Assembly: GCA_023807065.1 (NCBI GenBank)
Contig: JAJJLU010000547.1
Span: 1-32,454 of the forward strand
Source: Isotricha intestinalis
Lineage: Eukaryota; Ciliophora; Litostomatea; Vestibuliferida; Isotrichidae
Direction of reading: 5' to 3'
DNA length: 32,454 nt
Part shown: one piece after another, positions 10,701 to 19,678 of the stretch
Numbering within the stretch: the stretch's first letter is position 1
How the letters are laid out: each line of letters opens with the position of its first letter
The notes under the pieces: model-generated
What the model saw: only the letters and a program-made list of their open reading frames with translations
Databases searched by the model: none
What the model was told of the DNA's origin: nothing
Made by a program: the position numbers and the translations under genes

Positions 10701-13501
10701 GCTCCTTTAACATAACTTTGTTCATATTCACTCATAACTTTAAGTAAATTAATATTAATTTCTTTTAAAGAAAAAATAATATTATATTTCATCCCAATCA
10801 TTTCATTTTCATCTATTACTTTACTTCTTTTTTTATCTACAAATTTTTGACTTTCATTTGGAGTTTCAATTGGACTTAATAAATCATATAAATTTAAAAA
10901 GGAAATTGAATTATCATTTATTCCAAAAACTGAATAAATATTATCTATTCCATCTAAAGCACTTTGAGAATATAAAAACATTGTTTTTAAATGCTTATCT
11001 GAAATATTTAAAGTTAATACATCTAAATTAATATTTACTTTATTTTGATCTTCATTTATATTTTGCTTAGCTAAAGAATCTAAATGAATATCAATATTAA
11101 ATTTATCTAAAATAGTTTCAAATATATTTTCTTTTCCAATTTCGAAATTATATCTTTCAGAATAGAAAATATTCATTTCTTTTAATTTAATAATATAATT
11201 CTTATACAAAACATCTTTTTTTTCCATTGAAGATTCAGTAGGTTCTAAAGTGTTTATTTCGAATTTTCCAGGATAAACAAAAATACAAGAATCAATTCTT
11301 CCCGATTCACTTATTCTAACAGGAAGAACAAATAAAGGACTAATAATGTTAATATCAAAATAATAATTTTTAAATTCATAAAACGAAGGATCTAATTCCA
11401 TTATTTTTGATAAATTTATATAATATTTTCTATTTCTTTTTGATAATGAATTAAATAATGGTTTTATTTTTAATAAAGAAGGTTTTAATTCACTTTCCAT
11501 TTTAAGTAATATTTTACTCCAATAATCAAAGTTTAATATCATGAAAAGTTGCTTTGTTGATTCTATTTTTAATTTATGTTGAGTTAAATTTGAAATTGGA
11601 TTAAATTCATATTCTAAAGAAAATATATTATCACCATCAGAACAAAATTCATTTGTTGCATATAATATTTTTTTAACTCTTCCACTTTGAGGAACATATA
11701 ATATTATAACATCTGATAATTGAATTTCTAATTTTTGTTCTATTTTCTTTTGAATTACTTTAATAAATAAATTATTTAATGTTATGTTAAAATATTCAAC
11801 TTTTATTTCTTTCTCATTGTTTAAATTTGTGTTTATTATATTATTATTTGTATTCTTTTCATCAATTGTTCCTTCATAAACTATAATATTTAATAAAGTT
11901 AATCTTATTTCAAAATAATATATTTCTATATTATTAGGTATATTTTCTAAATTTTCTTTTATTTCTTTTTCTAATTTAATATCATTTATTTCATCAGAAT
12001 TAAAAGACTTTAATGATTTAGTTCTTTGTAATTTTAATCCATCAAGTTTTTTTTGATTTTCTTCTAAAAATTCTTGGAAAAATCTTTCTCCTAAGTCTTT
12101 AAATAAAAAATTTATTTTTTCTAATTGAGGAATTTTAGTCAATGCTAAAATTCTAACTTTCATAATATCTTTATAAGAAGCATTTTCATCTAAAGGAATA
12201 ATACTTTTAGGATATTCACATTTATCATTTTGTTCAATATATTTTTGAATAAAATAATTAGAATATTCATTTATATAAGTTTCTTTATCTGAAGTTGATA
12301 AAATTTTCATAAAAGATTCATTAATATCATTTAATTGATTTAAATTACTTACATAAGAACTTTGAATCATTTCTAAAATAATTTGTATTTGTTCTAAAGT
12401 TAAATTAGCTTTAATTTGTTCTAAATTGAATAATATTTTAAGAAAGTTTTTTTTATTTTTGATATAATTAATATCATAAATAAAAGAAAAGAATAAATTA
12501 ATATCTTCGAAAATATAATTATGTCTTTTATTTTCTAAATCTTTATTTTCAAAAACTAAACATTCATCTTCGCAAAATTCATTAAAAGGAACTAATTTAT
12601 TATTAAATAAAATAGCTCCTTCATTTTTTAATCTTTTATTTTTTAATCTACTAATACCTTGTTTAAATAATAATCCAACAGCTTTTTCATCTTTTTTTTC
12701 TTTAACTTTCTTTTGATTTTTAGTTAAAAGAGAACTTATAAAACTAAATTTTTCCATTTTTTCACTATCTTTATTTTCTTCTTTTTTGTCATCTTCTTTT
12801 TCTAAAATTTCAACTTTAAACTTATCTAAATATAAATAACCAGAAATAAAATTAATTTTTTTAGAACAGAATTTCATATCATTTGAATTTGTTTCAATTT
12901 CTTCAATATTAACATTTGAATCTGAATCATTATTAAAGTTTCTTGGGTTAGAAAATTCAAATTTTTTTAAGGAAAAACCTAATCTATAATAAATTGTTTT
13001 ATCATTTGTTTTAAAAGGATATTCACAGAATATTACAATATTTTCAATATTTAATTGAATGTTATTAAATAATAATTCTGAAAAAGGAGTTTTTATTTCT
13101 TCTTTTTTATCTTTATTCATTTGATACATTTGACCTAAGAATTGTTCTATTATATTTAATTTTTCTTGTTTTAATTTTTGAGATTGCTTTTTTTCATTTT
13201 CTAAGATTTTATTTGATTCATCGTTTAAAATAAAATGAAGATATAATTTATTTATTGATATTTTTATAGGATTTAAATAAAAATTCGGAAATGATGTTTT
13301 TACTTCAAGTGTATCTATAAAGCTTTTTTTTAATTCTAAACAAGAACAGTTTAAATCTTTTAAAATGTTTTCATTTAAGGATATTTGGTTTAAAGTAAAA
13401 GAACCTGAAAGTAAATTTGCTTTTGTTTCTTCTTTATTAAAGTTTGATATTAATTTATTTAGATATTTTTCTACTATTATATTCACTATGGCTGATGACA
13501 T
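4772..13501 (-). CDS. VPS13: VPS13-family bridge-like lipid transfer protein
   Basis: The frame encodes 2909 residues, close to the usual length of about 3000 or more for VPS13. The N-terminus (1 to about 115) is a chorein domain: an amphipathic first helix (IVNIIVEKYLNKLISNF) followed by a SGSFTLNQISLNENIL-type strand pattern. The long middle is repeating beta structure expected to build the lipid-conducting groove. Near 1557-2180 is the VAB/SHR-BD region, opening with VALVFRNRCGERVDIIF and continuing with VENKTNIEGL and VINKTMLNLFL blocks that each carry the conserved Asn. About 2594-2660 holds the C-terminal ATG2-C-like segment (NPIKLLDSVGTGFIELV, then KGFMLGPGYFGKRL). The last about 100 residues (about 2790-2890) look like the VPS13 PH-like domain. 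An Asn run interrupts the region near 2710. VPS13 proteins move phospholipids between organelles at contact sites. Which paralogue group this belongs to is unclear. The frame is uninterrupted. Confidence 0.92.
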   Translation of the reverse strand: MSSAIVNIIVEKYLNKLISNFNKEETKANLLSGSFTLNQISLNENILKDLNCSCLELKKSFIDTLEVKTSFPNFYLNPIKISINKLYLHFILNDESNKILENEKKQSQKLKQEKLNIIEQFLGQMYQMNKDKKEEIKTPFSELLFNNIQLNIENIVIFCEYPFKTNDKTIYYRLGFSLKKFEFSNPRNFNNDSDSNVNIEEIETNSNDMKFCSKKINFISGYLYLDKFKVEILEKEDDKKEENKDSEKMEKFSFISSLLTKNQKKVKEKKDEKAVGLLFKQGISRLKNKRLKNEGAILFNNKLVPFNEFCEDECLVFENKDLENKRHNYIFEDINLFFSFIYDINYIKNKKNFLKILFNLEQIKANLTLEQIQIILEMIQSSYVSNLNQLNDINESFMKILSTSDKETYINEYSNYFIQKYIEQNDKCEYPKSIIPLDENASYKDIMKVRILALTKIPQLEKINFLFKDLGERFFQEFLEENQKKLDGLKLQRTKSLKSFNSDEINDIKLEKEIKENLENIPNNIEIYYFEIRLTLLNIIVYEGTIDEKNTNNNIINTNLNNEKEIKVEYFNITLNNLFIKVIQKKIEQKLEIQLSDVIILYVPQSGRVKKILYATNEFCSDGDNIFSLEYEFNPISNLTQHKLKIESTKQLFMILNFDYWSKILLKMESELKPSLLKIKPLFNSLSKRNRKYYINLSKIMELDPSFYEFKNYYFDINIISPLFVLPVRISESGRIDSCIFVYPGKFEINTLEPTESSMEKKDVLYKNYIIKLKEMNIFYSERYNFEIGKENIFETILDKFNIDIHLDSLAKQNINEDQNKVNINLDVLTLNISDKHLKTMFLYSQSALDGIDNIYSVFGINDNSISFLNLYDLLSPIETPNESQKFVDKKRSKVIDENEMIGMKYNIIFSLKEININLLKVMSEYEQSYVKGADIDSYLTKDFLSLVITGINFHSYEDHQNNIKVLINIDNINLFDYDHIKSNKGETFYLSKDYRCVFKSISYSTLSNDKSIHEEEEEEDKNLEIEENEKEENKIKLNKKEEENLNGCLYLIYNFDLSKNKKKLKIKIGNIEAIPNISTIYRVYYFFEKLQEFRIANYKSEGNSLHRDLESFQLIQQQRNAGKLEKGINPKYFRKVKHNVKKKTDKNNAIEDQSKETISKNQEESVTVKTDRNDIYKKIFDFKSSILLEISNISLKIPVQPKEPNCTSFNLNSTISLRMKTDSQIELEFNKSTDKITYFNYLNRNIYVSFLLSNVTLEINEFLNDEIIKYDVIKNFRISARSDDNLVVSSKNSIIQSYIIIEPVKINFLCSHIKLFNIIYKDFVDLKSGRTGLRNMKTKNSRKETILDSFERKQAVTEYLKSKRQLREKIEKYKRDVLSQQMYNITEFNINFNLDVDFQKLQILLYDESEEGKKITLFTINFDDIKLNSIHNSNPSDGKNMGNCIIEMIGEKEIPFNQYNKNTMFIFELLETKFSVFYFNSSLNGYEPLIEPYHILYRKTKVSKETRLKYEIISDSMLNINITPKGLYVLNKALNILKNENNVNAMTLVSTIKKREEVSNVALVFRNRCGERVDIIFSQNFDDNTNSFSLSDGEEQKYSQVQLDLVVGKNPELLNQKIGYEEINFTIQNYNEIYYFDFSKNKSSNIILTPKDDNLPNYCINVSVNSKNLIKYVTFSSIFMVENKTNIEGLKLCYEEEERDLIKNKKIFLPLEWAANYDNVNFKYQDETFPIFNNILNAKTELFAFLSRKSINSQKSFSKDKNINTSIDVDKRVLKLIDKNQKNSQGKYICIDSFALEPIDEDAEQKNPLDKNVEDFVFNVFITSPVKIESQIPSFFPFYYINFTSEQRFENEIKFGDDNAIYAFPPNDTQSLMKILIRMPPNMTYESYLFNIFEGKETISVIKDDGEYIRKSVVQNTMFEKDIPPEEQFNISLREIDETQKYLHFNDIFKVAPERSLIKSKCFIFYIDYIVINKTMLNLFLIPSETTLNISYNLPKNKVSLLSSDRDSMTLKCKNRISKPFKINSIGLGGLVDFEPQKKEFEIVSEDQNIDKPEIAMTIGSSNLFPNSSIITFEPRYMFINKIGFPIKVKPYFDEDGTYSFSIDDETEHPLIFARKTNKYMIGINGNWSEDINIENISEIDVKIEISKDDEYFDRSCFSYDNTKFYMIIRVSITTIDSALIYITFSKPKYPLFEICNNTNTSVDLSLSRTELVTILPFKTVPFVRKEENSEVKCHLFKTDILFSFARFDKKEVQFKDKNEEKIIKTSVSTSNNGFTRLFKIEIDIPSKDISVVRKIFLNKKVPKITKIKVSLKGIGISIINSKPQEIAYLSIYGIDLKYSNAIDKKDAISENNETIQFFIKNAQIDYCLNDWDKKVIFVPKNQILPYNEEKLFKEDKDYYPFLQVLICRQKTNNLKTDEKVEKFPQIDFILQEFVINLSQNSLEKIIQTLKEYYSILTILHIEQRNLMERQSNLLTTEINIPEDNFLMGGVNLEKIDSGMLLFNYIFFSAIKFEININFNISDSEKFNIPIFLRKLEKENDENSDEIKFENGQIKFREMIYENAFIGLSKLYALLIKHYQTQTINQFYQNLGFKNLITNPIKLLDSVGTGFIELVNETRKGFMLGPGYFGKRLNLGIHSLINDLYNEGKEYLTTATGTLLNMQNDSNIGEIKKQIERNRNKYITKGNPLELKSESPCLNGIFLNPYKDVVIDGVQSFYKKLKNSNNNNNNNNKNIQSSAIIFEMKNDSIKYFIGKVPEEVRFRHPRVITENETIKVYKENLAEVQNLLEDILRIYDTNKILFFADIKKEDNNNYNTVIMTDKIFIIIDEKFKSVFELKVDDVEKVNVMKEKDYFNLYFESKGSGKKSFKFYEQKVVSKLYDLFRQQIREKVDTERMNTEKSLRTSVKM

Positions 13502-14234
13502 TTTTATATAAATTTTTTTTATTGGTTTATTATGTTTATATTATTTTTTTTATTTTTTTTTATTTTTTTATAAATTAATATAATTGTAATTGGAATATTT
13601 ATGTTTAATGATTGAATAAAGAAAGTTAAGATTTTAAGTTTATTAATTTATATTTATATTTGAGAAATTATATATAATAGGTTTTTTCTTTTTATATAAA
13701 TTGGATAATAATTAAAATAAGGATTAACTTCATATATTCTTTTTTATTTATTTGTTTGAAAAATAATAATATGATAAGTAAGAAAAGAAATATTATTTTG
13801 AAAAGATTTTTTTGAAAAATATGAAAATTTATGGATTAGTGTTTAATAAATTAATATTATTTTTAAAAAAAAGTTTTATTATCTTTAACCTTTAATTTTT
13901 TCTAAAAAAAGAGAAAAAAAATTATTTACATGATTACCAATATCAAAACAAGATAAATCAAAAGGAAAACTTTTTACAAATTTTTAGTCAAATTTTCATT
14001 CTTATTTTTTCTAAATTTTAACCTAACAAATAAACATTATAATTTAATCGACAAAATCCAAAACAAATTTTTATCTCTTTCTCATATAATTTATATATTA
14101 AAACCTAATTCAAAAATAAAAAAAATAATTTAAGAAAAAAAAAAAAATTAAAAATCCTCAAATAAAAAAAAATAAAAAATTATAAAATTAAAATATAACC
14201 CCAACCAAAAGAATCCAAATTAAAAACTAAAAAA
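13502..14234. promoter_or_regulatory. 733 bp divergent intergenic region between VPS13 and CCDC40
   Basis: This is the longest gene-free stretch in the left half, lying between two divergently transcribed genes, so it should hold both promoters. It is made of A/T runs, and no ORF of notable length, tRNA or repeat is visible. A short C-rich patch (CCCCAACC, 14199-14206) lies about 30 bases before the CCDC40 start and is the only C-run here. No TATA or initiator element can be called reliably in DNA this AT-rich. Confidence 0.4.
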
Positions 14235-16865
14235 ATGGAACAAGAGAACGAGAATATCCAAAACAACGAAGCAGCAAACGAGAACGACGACGACAACGAC
14301 TACTATGAGCATTTACCAGCGGATCATCCTCATCTTCGTCGTTTCCAACTTTCCTTAGAAGACCAATTAAAAACTGAAGAAGAGAAACTTCGTCTTTTAT
14401 TTAAAGAAAAAAATGAAGATTCTAAAAAATTAAAAAAAGAAAGAGAAGAAATTGGAATTTCCCTTTATTCTCTTCAACAACAATTTGCAAATGTAGAAAA
14501 TAATTTTAATGAACAATACTCAAAGTGTAAAGCCTTAGAAGAACAACAAAAACAAGAATCTGATCGTTTGACTGAAGAAGTGAAAATGTATAATGATAAA
14601 TTTCAAAGTGTGAAAGAACAAGAAAAAATGGTTTTGCAATCAAGTGAAGATTTAAATCAATTAAATTCTATGTTAAAATATGTTGAAACTTATAATTTAC
14701 AAGTTCAAAGTGAAATTAAAGTTACTAAGACAACTGCTAATAAAGTAGAAGAAAATATTGTTAATCAAGAAAGAAAAAAGAAAGAACAAGATTTTTATAT
14801 TGATATGTTAGAAACAAGAATTAAAAATTTAACTGAGAAAAAATTATTGTTTGAAGCTCAATTAAAAAGCCAAGAAAATGAAACTAAAGAAGCAAGAATT
14901 AATTTAGCTGAAGCTGATGAAGAAATTCAACATATTATTGAAAAAAAAAGAGATTTAGTTAAAGATTTAGATAAAGCTGTTTTTAATTTAAGATTAAAAG
15001 ATAATGCTAAAAATACTGTTATTAAGAATATTGAAGAACAAGAAGAAGAAAAATTAAAATTATATTCTCAAATATCAAGATATAATATTTTAATTAAAAA
15101 TGGAAATGTAAGAAACAATGAATTAGAAGATACTTTAAAACAAACTCAAAGAAAATTAGAAATTGTTGAAAATAATATTAAAGAATTATCTGAGAAACAT
15201 CAAAAATTAGATGAAAAGAAACACTTTATTGAAACTTCAATTGATAAAACAAAAGCAGAGTTAGATGATTTACAAAAAATTCAACAGAGTTTAGATTTCG
15301 AATTAGATTTAATTAATAAAAATAAAGTAAAGTTATTAAACGAAGCTAGAGCACTTCAAGATAAAAATTTAATAGTGTTATCTAATAAAGAAACACATGA
15401 AAAACAAGGAGATAATTTAGAAAAAGCAAATCAGAATATAAATAAAGAAATGTTTGATTTATTAGTTGAAAAAGATTCAAAAGCAAATGAAATAATCAGA
15501 GTTCAAATAGATAAAATTAATGTTGAATCACAGAATATAAAATTACATAATAAATTAGAATTAATGAATTCAGAAATGACAAAATTAGAGGAAGATTATA
15601 ATAAGAAAAATAATAGAATAAAAGCAAATCATAAAGCTTTAGAAAAAAAACAATTAGAAATGGATCAATTAAATAAAATTTATGGTGAATTAATGAAGAA
15701 TAAGAAAGGAGAAGATCAAGGTGAATTTGAAGTAGCAATTGATAAATTACAAACAAAGATAAAAAATTTAAGAAAAGATATTAGAAATAAAGAATATGAA
15801 TGGTTAAATAAAAAACAAGAATTAGTTAAAAAAGAAAATCAATTAAATAACATTTCTGAAGAATGTGTTGATAAAAGAAGTAAGAGAATGATATTAGACA
15901 GAAAGAAATTAAGACTAAATGAAAATTACTCAATGCATGAAAAAGAAATAAAAGAAATAGAATTTTCCTTAAAACAACTTCGTGAATATGAAATGATGAA
16001 GTTTGGTAAATTATTAGGAAAAAATATGGATTCAAATCAAGCATTAGAACATCAAATATTTGATGTTGAAATTCAATTTAAAGAAAAATTAACTCAAATG
16101 GAAAATGAAAGTGTAAAATTAGAAATGGAAATCGAAGTTTTAAGAGAAGAAAAATCAGATACTTTAGCACAAATAATTGAAACTGAAAGACAAATTCATT
16201 TATGGGAAAGAAAGATAGAATTACAAGAACAAATGCAAAGAATAATTAAACCTGAAAGTGGTTTAAAGGAAATAGATGAAATGAAATCTTATATTCATAG
16301 ACAAAAGTTATTATATAAGAAATTATTAGCTGAACAAGAAGATGTTATTAAAAATATGGAAAGAAGTGTTCAAAGAAGAGATTTTATTAAAGTAAGATAT
16401 CCTATTGATGAATTTGGAACTGGTGATGTAAAAAATAAAGTTAATAAAACTAAAGAAATTAATGATTTACAAGAACAAATAAATCATATTAATAGAAGGA
16501 AAAAGGAGTATTCTAATAAAATTAATTCTACTAAAAATGCTGTTGAAGATATTAATAATAATATTAATCAATTAGAAGATGAAAGTTTTAATATTCAAAC
16601 AAATGCTTTTGGATTAAGGAATGAATACTTTAAAGAAAAAATTAATACTAATAATTTGTTTTGTAAAACTAAACAGTTTCAAGAAGGATCGAAAATGATT
16701 GAAGATTTTTCTAATAATAAATTTAAACCAAAAAGAAGAGATAATGTTCAAAAGGAAATTGAAAAATATCAAAATGAAAATGAACAATTAATTGAAACTT
16801 TAAGGAATTTTAAAGATACTCATAGTGAAATGGGAGTTATTATTGAAGAAGTTATGAAAATTTAA
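14235..16865 (+). CDS. CCDC40: CCDC40 (FAP172), axonemal ruler coiled-coil protein
   Basis: The frame encodes 876 residues. After an acidic Asn/Glu/Asp-rich leader (1 to about 24) comes the family signature HLPADHPHLRRFQLSLEDQL (about 25-45), then EREEIGISLYSLQQQFANVE (about 70-90), which matches the CCDC40 block with a conserved Leu-Tyr-x-x-Gln-Gln. The remainder is almost continuous coiled coil to residue 876. In characterised organisms CCDC40 pairs with CCDC39 to form the 96-nm ruler along axonemal doublets that sets the spacing of radial spokes and inner dynein arms; its loss causes immotile cilia. Its presence implies that this organism builds motile cilia or flagella. The start at 14235 has the A-rich context seen at other genes here. 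The first about 110 bases are strikingly GC-richer (AAC, GAC, GAG codons) than the rest. Length is somewhat shorter than vertebrate CCDC40 but the frame is complete. Confidence 0.9.
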   Translation: MEQENENIQNNEAANENDDDNDYYEHLPADHPHLRRFQLSLEDQLKTEEEKLRLLFKEKNEDSKKLKKEREEIGISLYSLQQQFANVENNFNEQYSKCKALEEQQKQESDRLTEEVKMYNDKFQSVKEQEKMVLQSSEDLNQLNSMLKYVETYNLQVQSEIKVTKTTANKVEENIVNQERKKKEQDFYIDMLETRIKNLTEKKLLFEAQLKSQENETKEARINLAEADEEIQHIIEKKRDLVKDLDKAVFNLRLKDNAKNTVIKNIEEQEEEKLKLYSQISRYNILIKNGNVRNNELEDTLKQTQRKLEIVENNIKELSEKHQKLDEKKHFIETSIDKTKAELDDLQKIQQSLDFELDLINKNKVKLLNEARALQDKNLIVLSNKETHEKQGDNLEKANQNINKEMFDLLVEKDSKANEIIRVQIDKINVESQNIKLHNKLELMNSEMTKLEEDYNKKNNRIKANHKALEKKQLEMDQLNKIYGELMKNKKGEDQGEFEVAIDKLQTKIKNLRKDIRNKEYEWLNKKQELVKKENQLNNISEECVDKRSKRMILDRKKLRLNENYSMHEKEIKEIEFSLKQLREYEMMKFGKLLGKNMDSNQALEHQIFDVEIQFKEKLTQMENESVKLEMEIEVLREEKSDTLAQIIETERQIHLWERKIELQEQMQRIIKPESGLKEIDEMKSYIHRQKLLYKKLLAEQEDVIKNMERSVQRRDFIKVRYPIDEFGTGDVKNKVNKTKEINDLQEQINHINRRKKEYSNKINSTKNAVEDINNNINQLEDESFNIQTNAFGLRNEYFKEKINTNNLFCKTKQFQEGSKMIEDFSNNKFKPKRRDNVQKEIEKYQNENEQLIETLRNFKDTHSEMGVIIEEVMKI

Positions 16866-16969
16866 TTTTTAAATTATTTTTTTAAAAATAAAATTTTAAA
16901 CTATTTATATAGAAGGAAAAATATTTTCTTTTTTTTTTATTTTTTTTAATTTAGTTATTTATTAATTAA

Positions 16970-19051
16970 ATGAAAAATAATAATAACGGAGAATTACAGA
17001 AAATAATTTCTTTAGGAAGTTCATTAAATATTGAATTTATTTTGTCTTTAACAGAAAAAGAATATTCACATTATAATATAAATTACAATAATATAAACTC
17101 TTTATTAGATTTAAAAACATATTTAGAATGTTATAATATAAATAATTTTTATTCTCCTAAAAAAAAAGATATGAATATATTAAATTTAATATTAATTAAT
17201 TCAGAAGATTCTCTTTTTAATTCTCTTTTATTTATTAATAGAGCAAATAAAATAAAAAGTTTTATTGAATTGTTAATTCCTTTTTCTCCTAAATTTTCAG
17301 AAGAATTAAATTTTATGAAAGACAGTTTAAAATATATTTTAGAAAATAATTTCATTTTTATTGAAGATTTTAATTTATTAGATATTAAACCTAATTTAAA
17401 TTTTTCTATTAAATTAATAGATGATGATCATAATGTTTTAAATAAAAAAACTTTTTTAATAACTAATGATAATAATTATAAAGAAAACAATATTAGAAAT
17501 AATAAAGAAGAAGAATTTGATTTATTTAAAGGATTAAACTTTGAATATGATGGAACAATATTTTATACTAATTTATCAGATTTATTTAACTGTAAAAAAA
17601 ATTCGAATAATGAGATTGAAAACTTTATTAAAAATATTATTAAATTTTATCCTTCTATGAAATTATGTATTAATTATTCTAATTTTATAAATAATTATAT
17701 TACCATCTCAGAAGAAATTTTAAATATAATAAATGAAATAATTAGTTTAACTGATATTTTTATTTTCGATGAAAAAGAATTAGAAGAATATTTTTCAATG
17801 AGAAAAATAAAAGAAGAATCAGAAAAAAAAGCAAATAAAAAAAAAATTAAATTAATTAAATCCCATAGTCAATTAAATATAAGTAAAAATAATAAAAGTG
17901 AAAATTTAACACCTGAAGATTTATTTATTCGAAAAATAAAAATAAAAAAAAAACAAAAGAATAAAATAGGGATTTTCTTTAATGAAATGAAAACAATAAC
18001 AATTATTCAACAAGATAGCTTATCAAAATTAGTTTTATATCATATGCAATATGAAATAAATTATTTAAAGCCTAATTTATCAGATGAAGAATTTAATGAA
18101 TATAATAAAATAATAAATTTAAATTTTGATAAAATCAAAAGCATATTTTTAGGAGGTTATTTATCAAGATTATTTAATAATAAAAGCTATAATACTTGTT
18201 TTGTTGCTGGTAATGAAAGTATTAAAAAAATAATATTCTTTTTAAAAAATAAAATAGATTTTCCTTATAATTTAAAATATTATGAAATTAAAGTTAAAAA
18301 ACCAATTTATGAAAAAAACAAAGAAGAAATTAAAAAAGAAAATAATTTTTGCTTAGATTGTACTAATATAGAAAATTGTAAAAAAAAAGAATATAATCCT
18401 TTAATTGATTATTATTGTTCTTCTTTTTTAAATAATATTAATAATAGAAAATATTTAATTAAACGAGGTTTTATTAATAAAGAAGGTTTTATTTTAAGTG
18501 ATCCTGATAAAGATAAATATAGTTATAATATAAGAAGAAATAGATTAATTAAAAATTATGATAATGAACAAAAAAGATTATTAGGAATTAAAAGTAATAA
18601 TGAAATCATTAAGAATCAAATTAAAAATTTAATTTTAAATAATCCTATTGAAAAAAATGATAATATTGATAATTTAATGCAATTAAGTAAAGTTTATAAT
18701 TTTGAATTACAAAATAAAAAAAAAATACCTAGTTTAAATATTAAAAAAATTTATAATAATGGAATTTTAAAGAGAAGTTATTATAAAGATCATTTTTTTA
18801 AAAGTAATAATCATTTATTAAGTACTTCTAATAAATTTCATAAATCTTTCTCAAATAAAAATATTTTTTCTTCAGAAAAAACTTTTATTGAATCTAAAGA
18901 TAAAGAAAATAAAAAAAAAAATATGAAATTAAATATTAATTTAAGTATTAGTAATTTTAAAAAAACTTATCAAAATAAACAATATATGAGTCCAAGTAAT
19001 TTCAGAGAAATTTTATCAAAATTTGAACAAAAACTTTCTTCTATTCCATAA
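16970..19051 (+). CDS. Hypothetical protein, 693 residues
   Basis: The protein is rich in Asn, Lys and Ile. Residues from about 1 to 290 look globular, with alternating hydrophobic segments such as ILNLILINSEDSLFNSLLFI. A Lys-rich linker follows (about 285-325). A second globular part (about 330-440) contains IGIFFNEMKTITIIQQ and IFLGGYLSRLFNNKSYNTCF. Cysteines cluster as CLDCTNIENC (about 463-472), a possible metal-binding or disulfide knuckle. The last about 200 residues are basic and low in complexity. The order 'FIFDEKELEEYF', then 'IGIFF', then 'GGYLSRL' faintly resembles PfkB-type sugar kinases, but the catalytic GAGD motif is absent, so at most it would be a dead relative. The gene follows CCDC40 by 105 bp on the same strand. 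The frame is long and intact, so it is a real gene of unknown function. Confidence 0.7.
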   Translation: MKNNNNGELQKIISLGSSLNIEFILSLTEKEYSHYNINYNNINSLLDLKTYLECYNINNFYSPKKKDMNILNLILINSEDSLFNSLLFINRANKIKSFIELLIPFSPKFSEELNFMKDSLKYILENNFIFIEDFNLLDIKPNLNFSIKLIDDDHNVLNKKTFLITNDNNYKENNIRNNKEEEFDLFKGLNFEYDGTIFYTNLSDLFNCKKNSNNEIENFIKNIIKFYPSMKLCINYSNFINNYITISEEILNIINEIISLTDIFIFDEKELEEYFSMRKIKEESEKKANKKKIKLIKSHSQLNISKNNKSENLTPEDLFIRKIKIKKKQKNKIGIFFNEMKTITIIQQDSLSKLVLYHMQYEINYLKPNLSDEEFNEYNKIINLNFDKIKSIFLGGYLSRLFNNKSYNTCFVAGNESIKKIIFFLKNKIDFPYNLKYYEIKVKKPIYEKNKEEIKKENNFCLDCTNIENCKKKEYNPLIDYYCSSFLNNINNRKYLIKRGFINKEGFILSDPDKDKYSYNIRRNRLIKNYDNEQKRLLGIKSNNEIIKNQIKNLILNNPIEKNDNIDNLMQLSKVYNFELQNKKKIPSLNIKKIYNNGILKRSYYKDHFFKSNNHLLSTSNKFHKSFSNKNIFSSEKTFIESKDKENKKKNMKLNINLSISNFKKTYQNKQYMSPSNFREILSKFEQKLSSIP

Positions 19052-19144
19052 TTTTTTTTATATATATATAATATAATATAATTATCTTTAAATTAAAAAA
19101 AAATAAATTTTTTTTTTATATATTATTTAAATAATATATTATTT

Positions 19145-19525
19145 ATGAAATCAAAAAGGGAAAAAAAAGATAAAATATTTCTTAATAATTTTCAAGATAT
19201 TCCAAAAAAGAATTCAAGTAAAAATTCAAATGAAAAAGTAAAATTTTCATGTATTAAAAATAAAGATAATATAAATTCGAAAATAAATAATATAAAAGAT
19301 GAAGAGAAAGCAAAATTAGAAAATAATAAAATTAATTCATCAACTCCTTCTTTAAAATTTCAAATTAAAAAAGATATTAAATTAGTTTATGATCCTACAG
19401 TAAATTATTATCAAGAATATTGGAAAATGTTTTATGATAATGAATATTTATTAGCTCAAATAAAAGAAAATGCTTATGAAATAAATTCAATGAAAGCTCA
19501 TATTGAAGAAATTTCAAAAAATTAA
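19145..19525 (+). CDS. Small hypothetical basic protein
   Basis: This 126-residue frame lies 93 bp after the preceding plus-strand gene. The first about 75 residues are Lys/Asn/Ser-rich and probably disordered. The C-terminal about 50 residues are better ordered: KLVYDPTVNYYQEYWKMFYD followed by a helix with a heptad-like pattern (EYLLAQIKENAYEINSMKAH). The composition contrast between the two parts and the aromatic-rich conserved-looking block favour a real gene. I do not recognise the family. It might be a continuation of the upstream gene in an alternative transcript, but no GT-AG junction that would join them is obvious. Confidence 0.5.
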   Translation: MKSKREKKDKIFLNNFQDIPKKNSSKNSNEKVKFSCIKNKDNINSKINNIKDEEKAKLENNKINSSTPSLKFQIKKDIKLVYDPTVNYYQEYWKMFYDNEYLLAQIKENAYEINSMKAHIEEISKN

Positions 19526-19678
19526 ACAAAGAATTACCTTTATAATTAATTTCTTTTATTAATTAGAATTTATTTTAATATTAAAATAATTAAAGCTTAT
19601 ATAATTGATAAAAATAAAATAAAATTTAATTTAATTGATATTAATATATTTTTTATATTAAATTAAATATTATTAACA

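Noticed and set aside
14199..14206. CCCCAACC as another telomere-like site
   Set aside because: It is a single short C-run that does not match the GGGGATT unit and has no inverted partner.
15517..16044. Minus-strand ORFs inside CCDC40
   Set aside because: Shadow frames of Leu/Ile/Tyr codons opposite an Asn/Lys/Glu-rich coiled coil.
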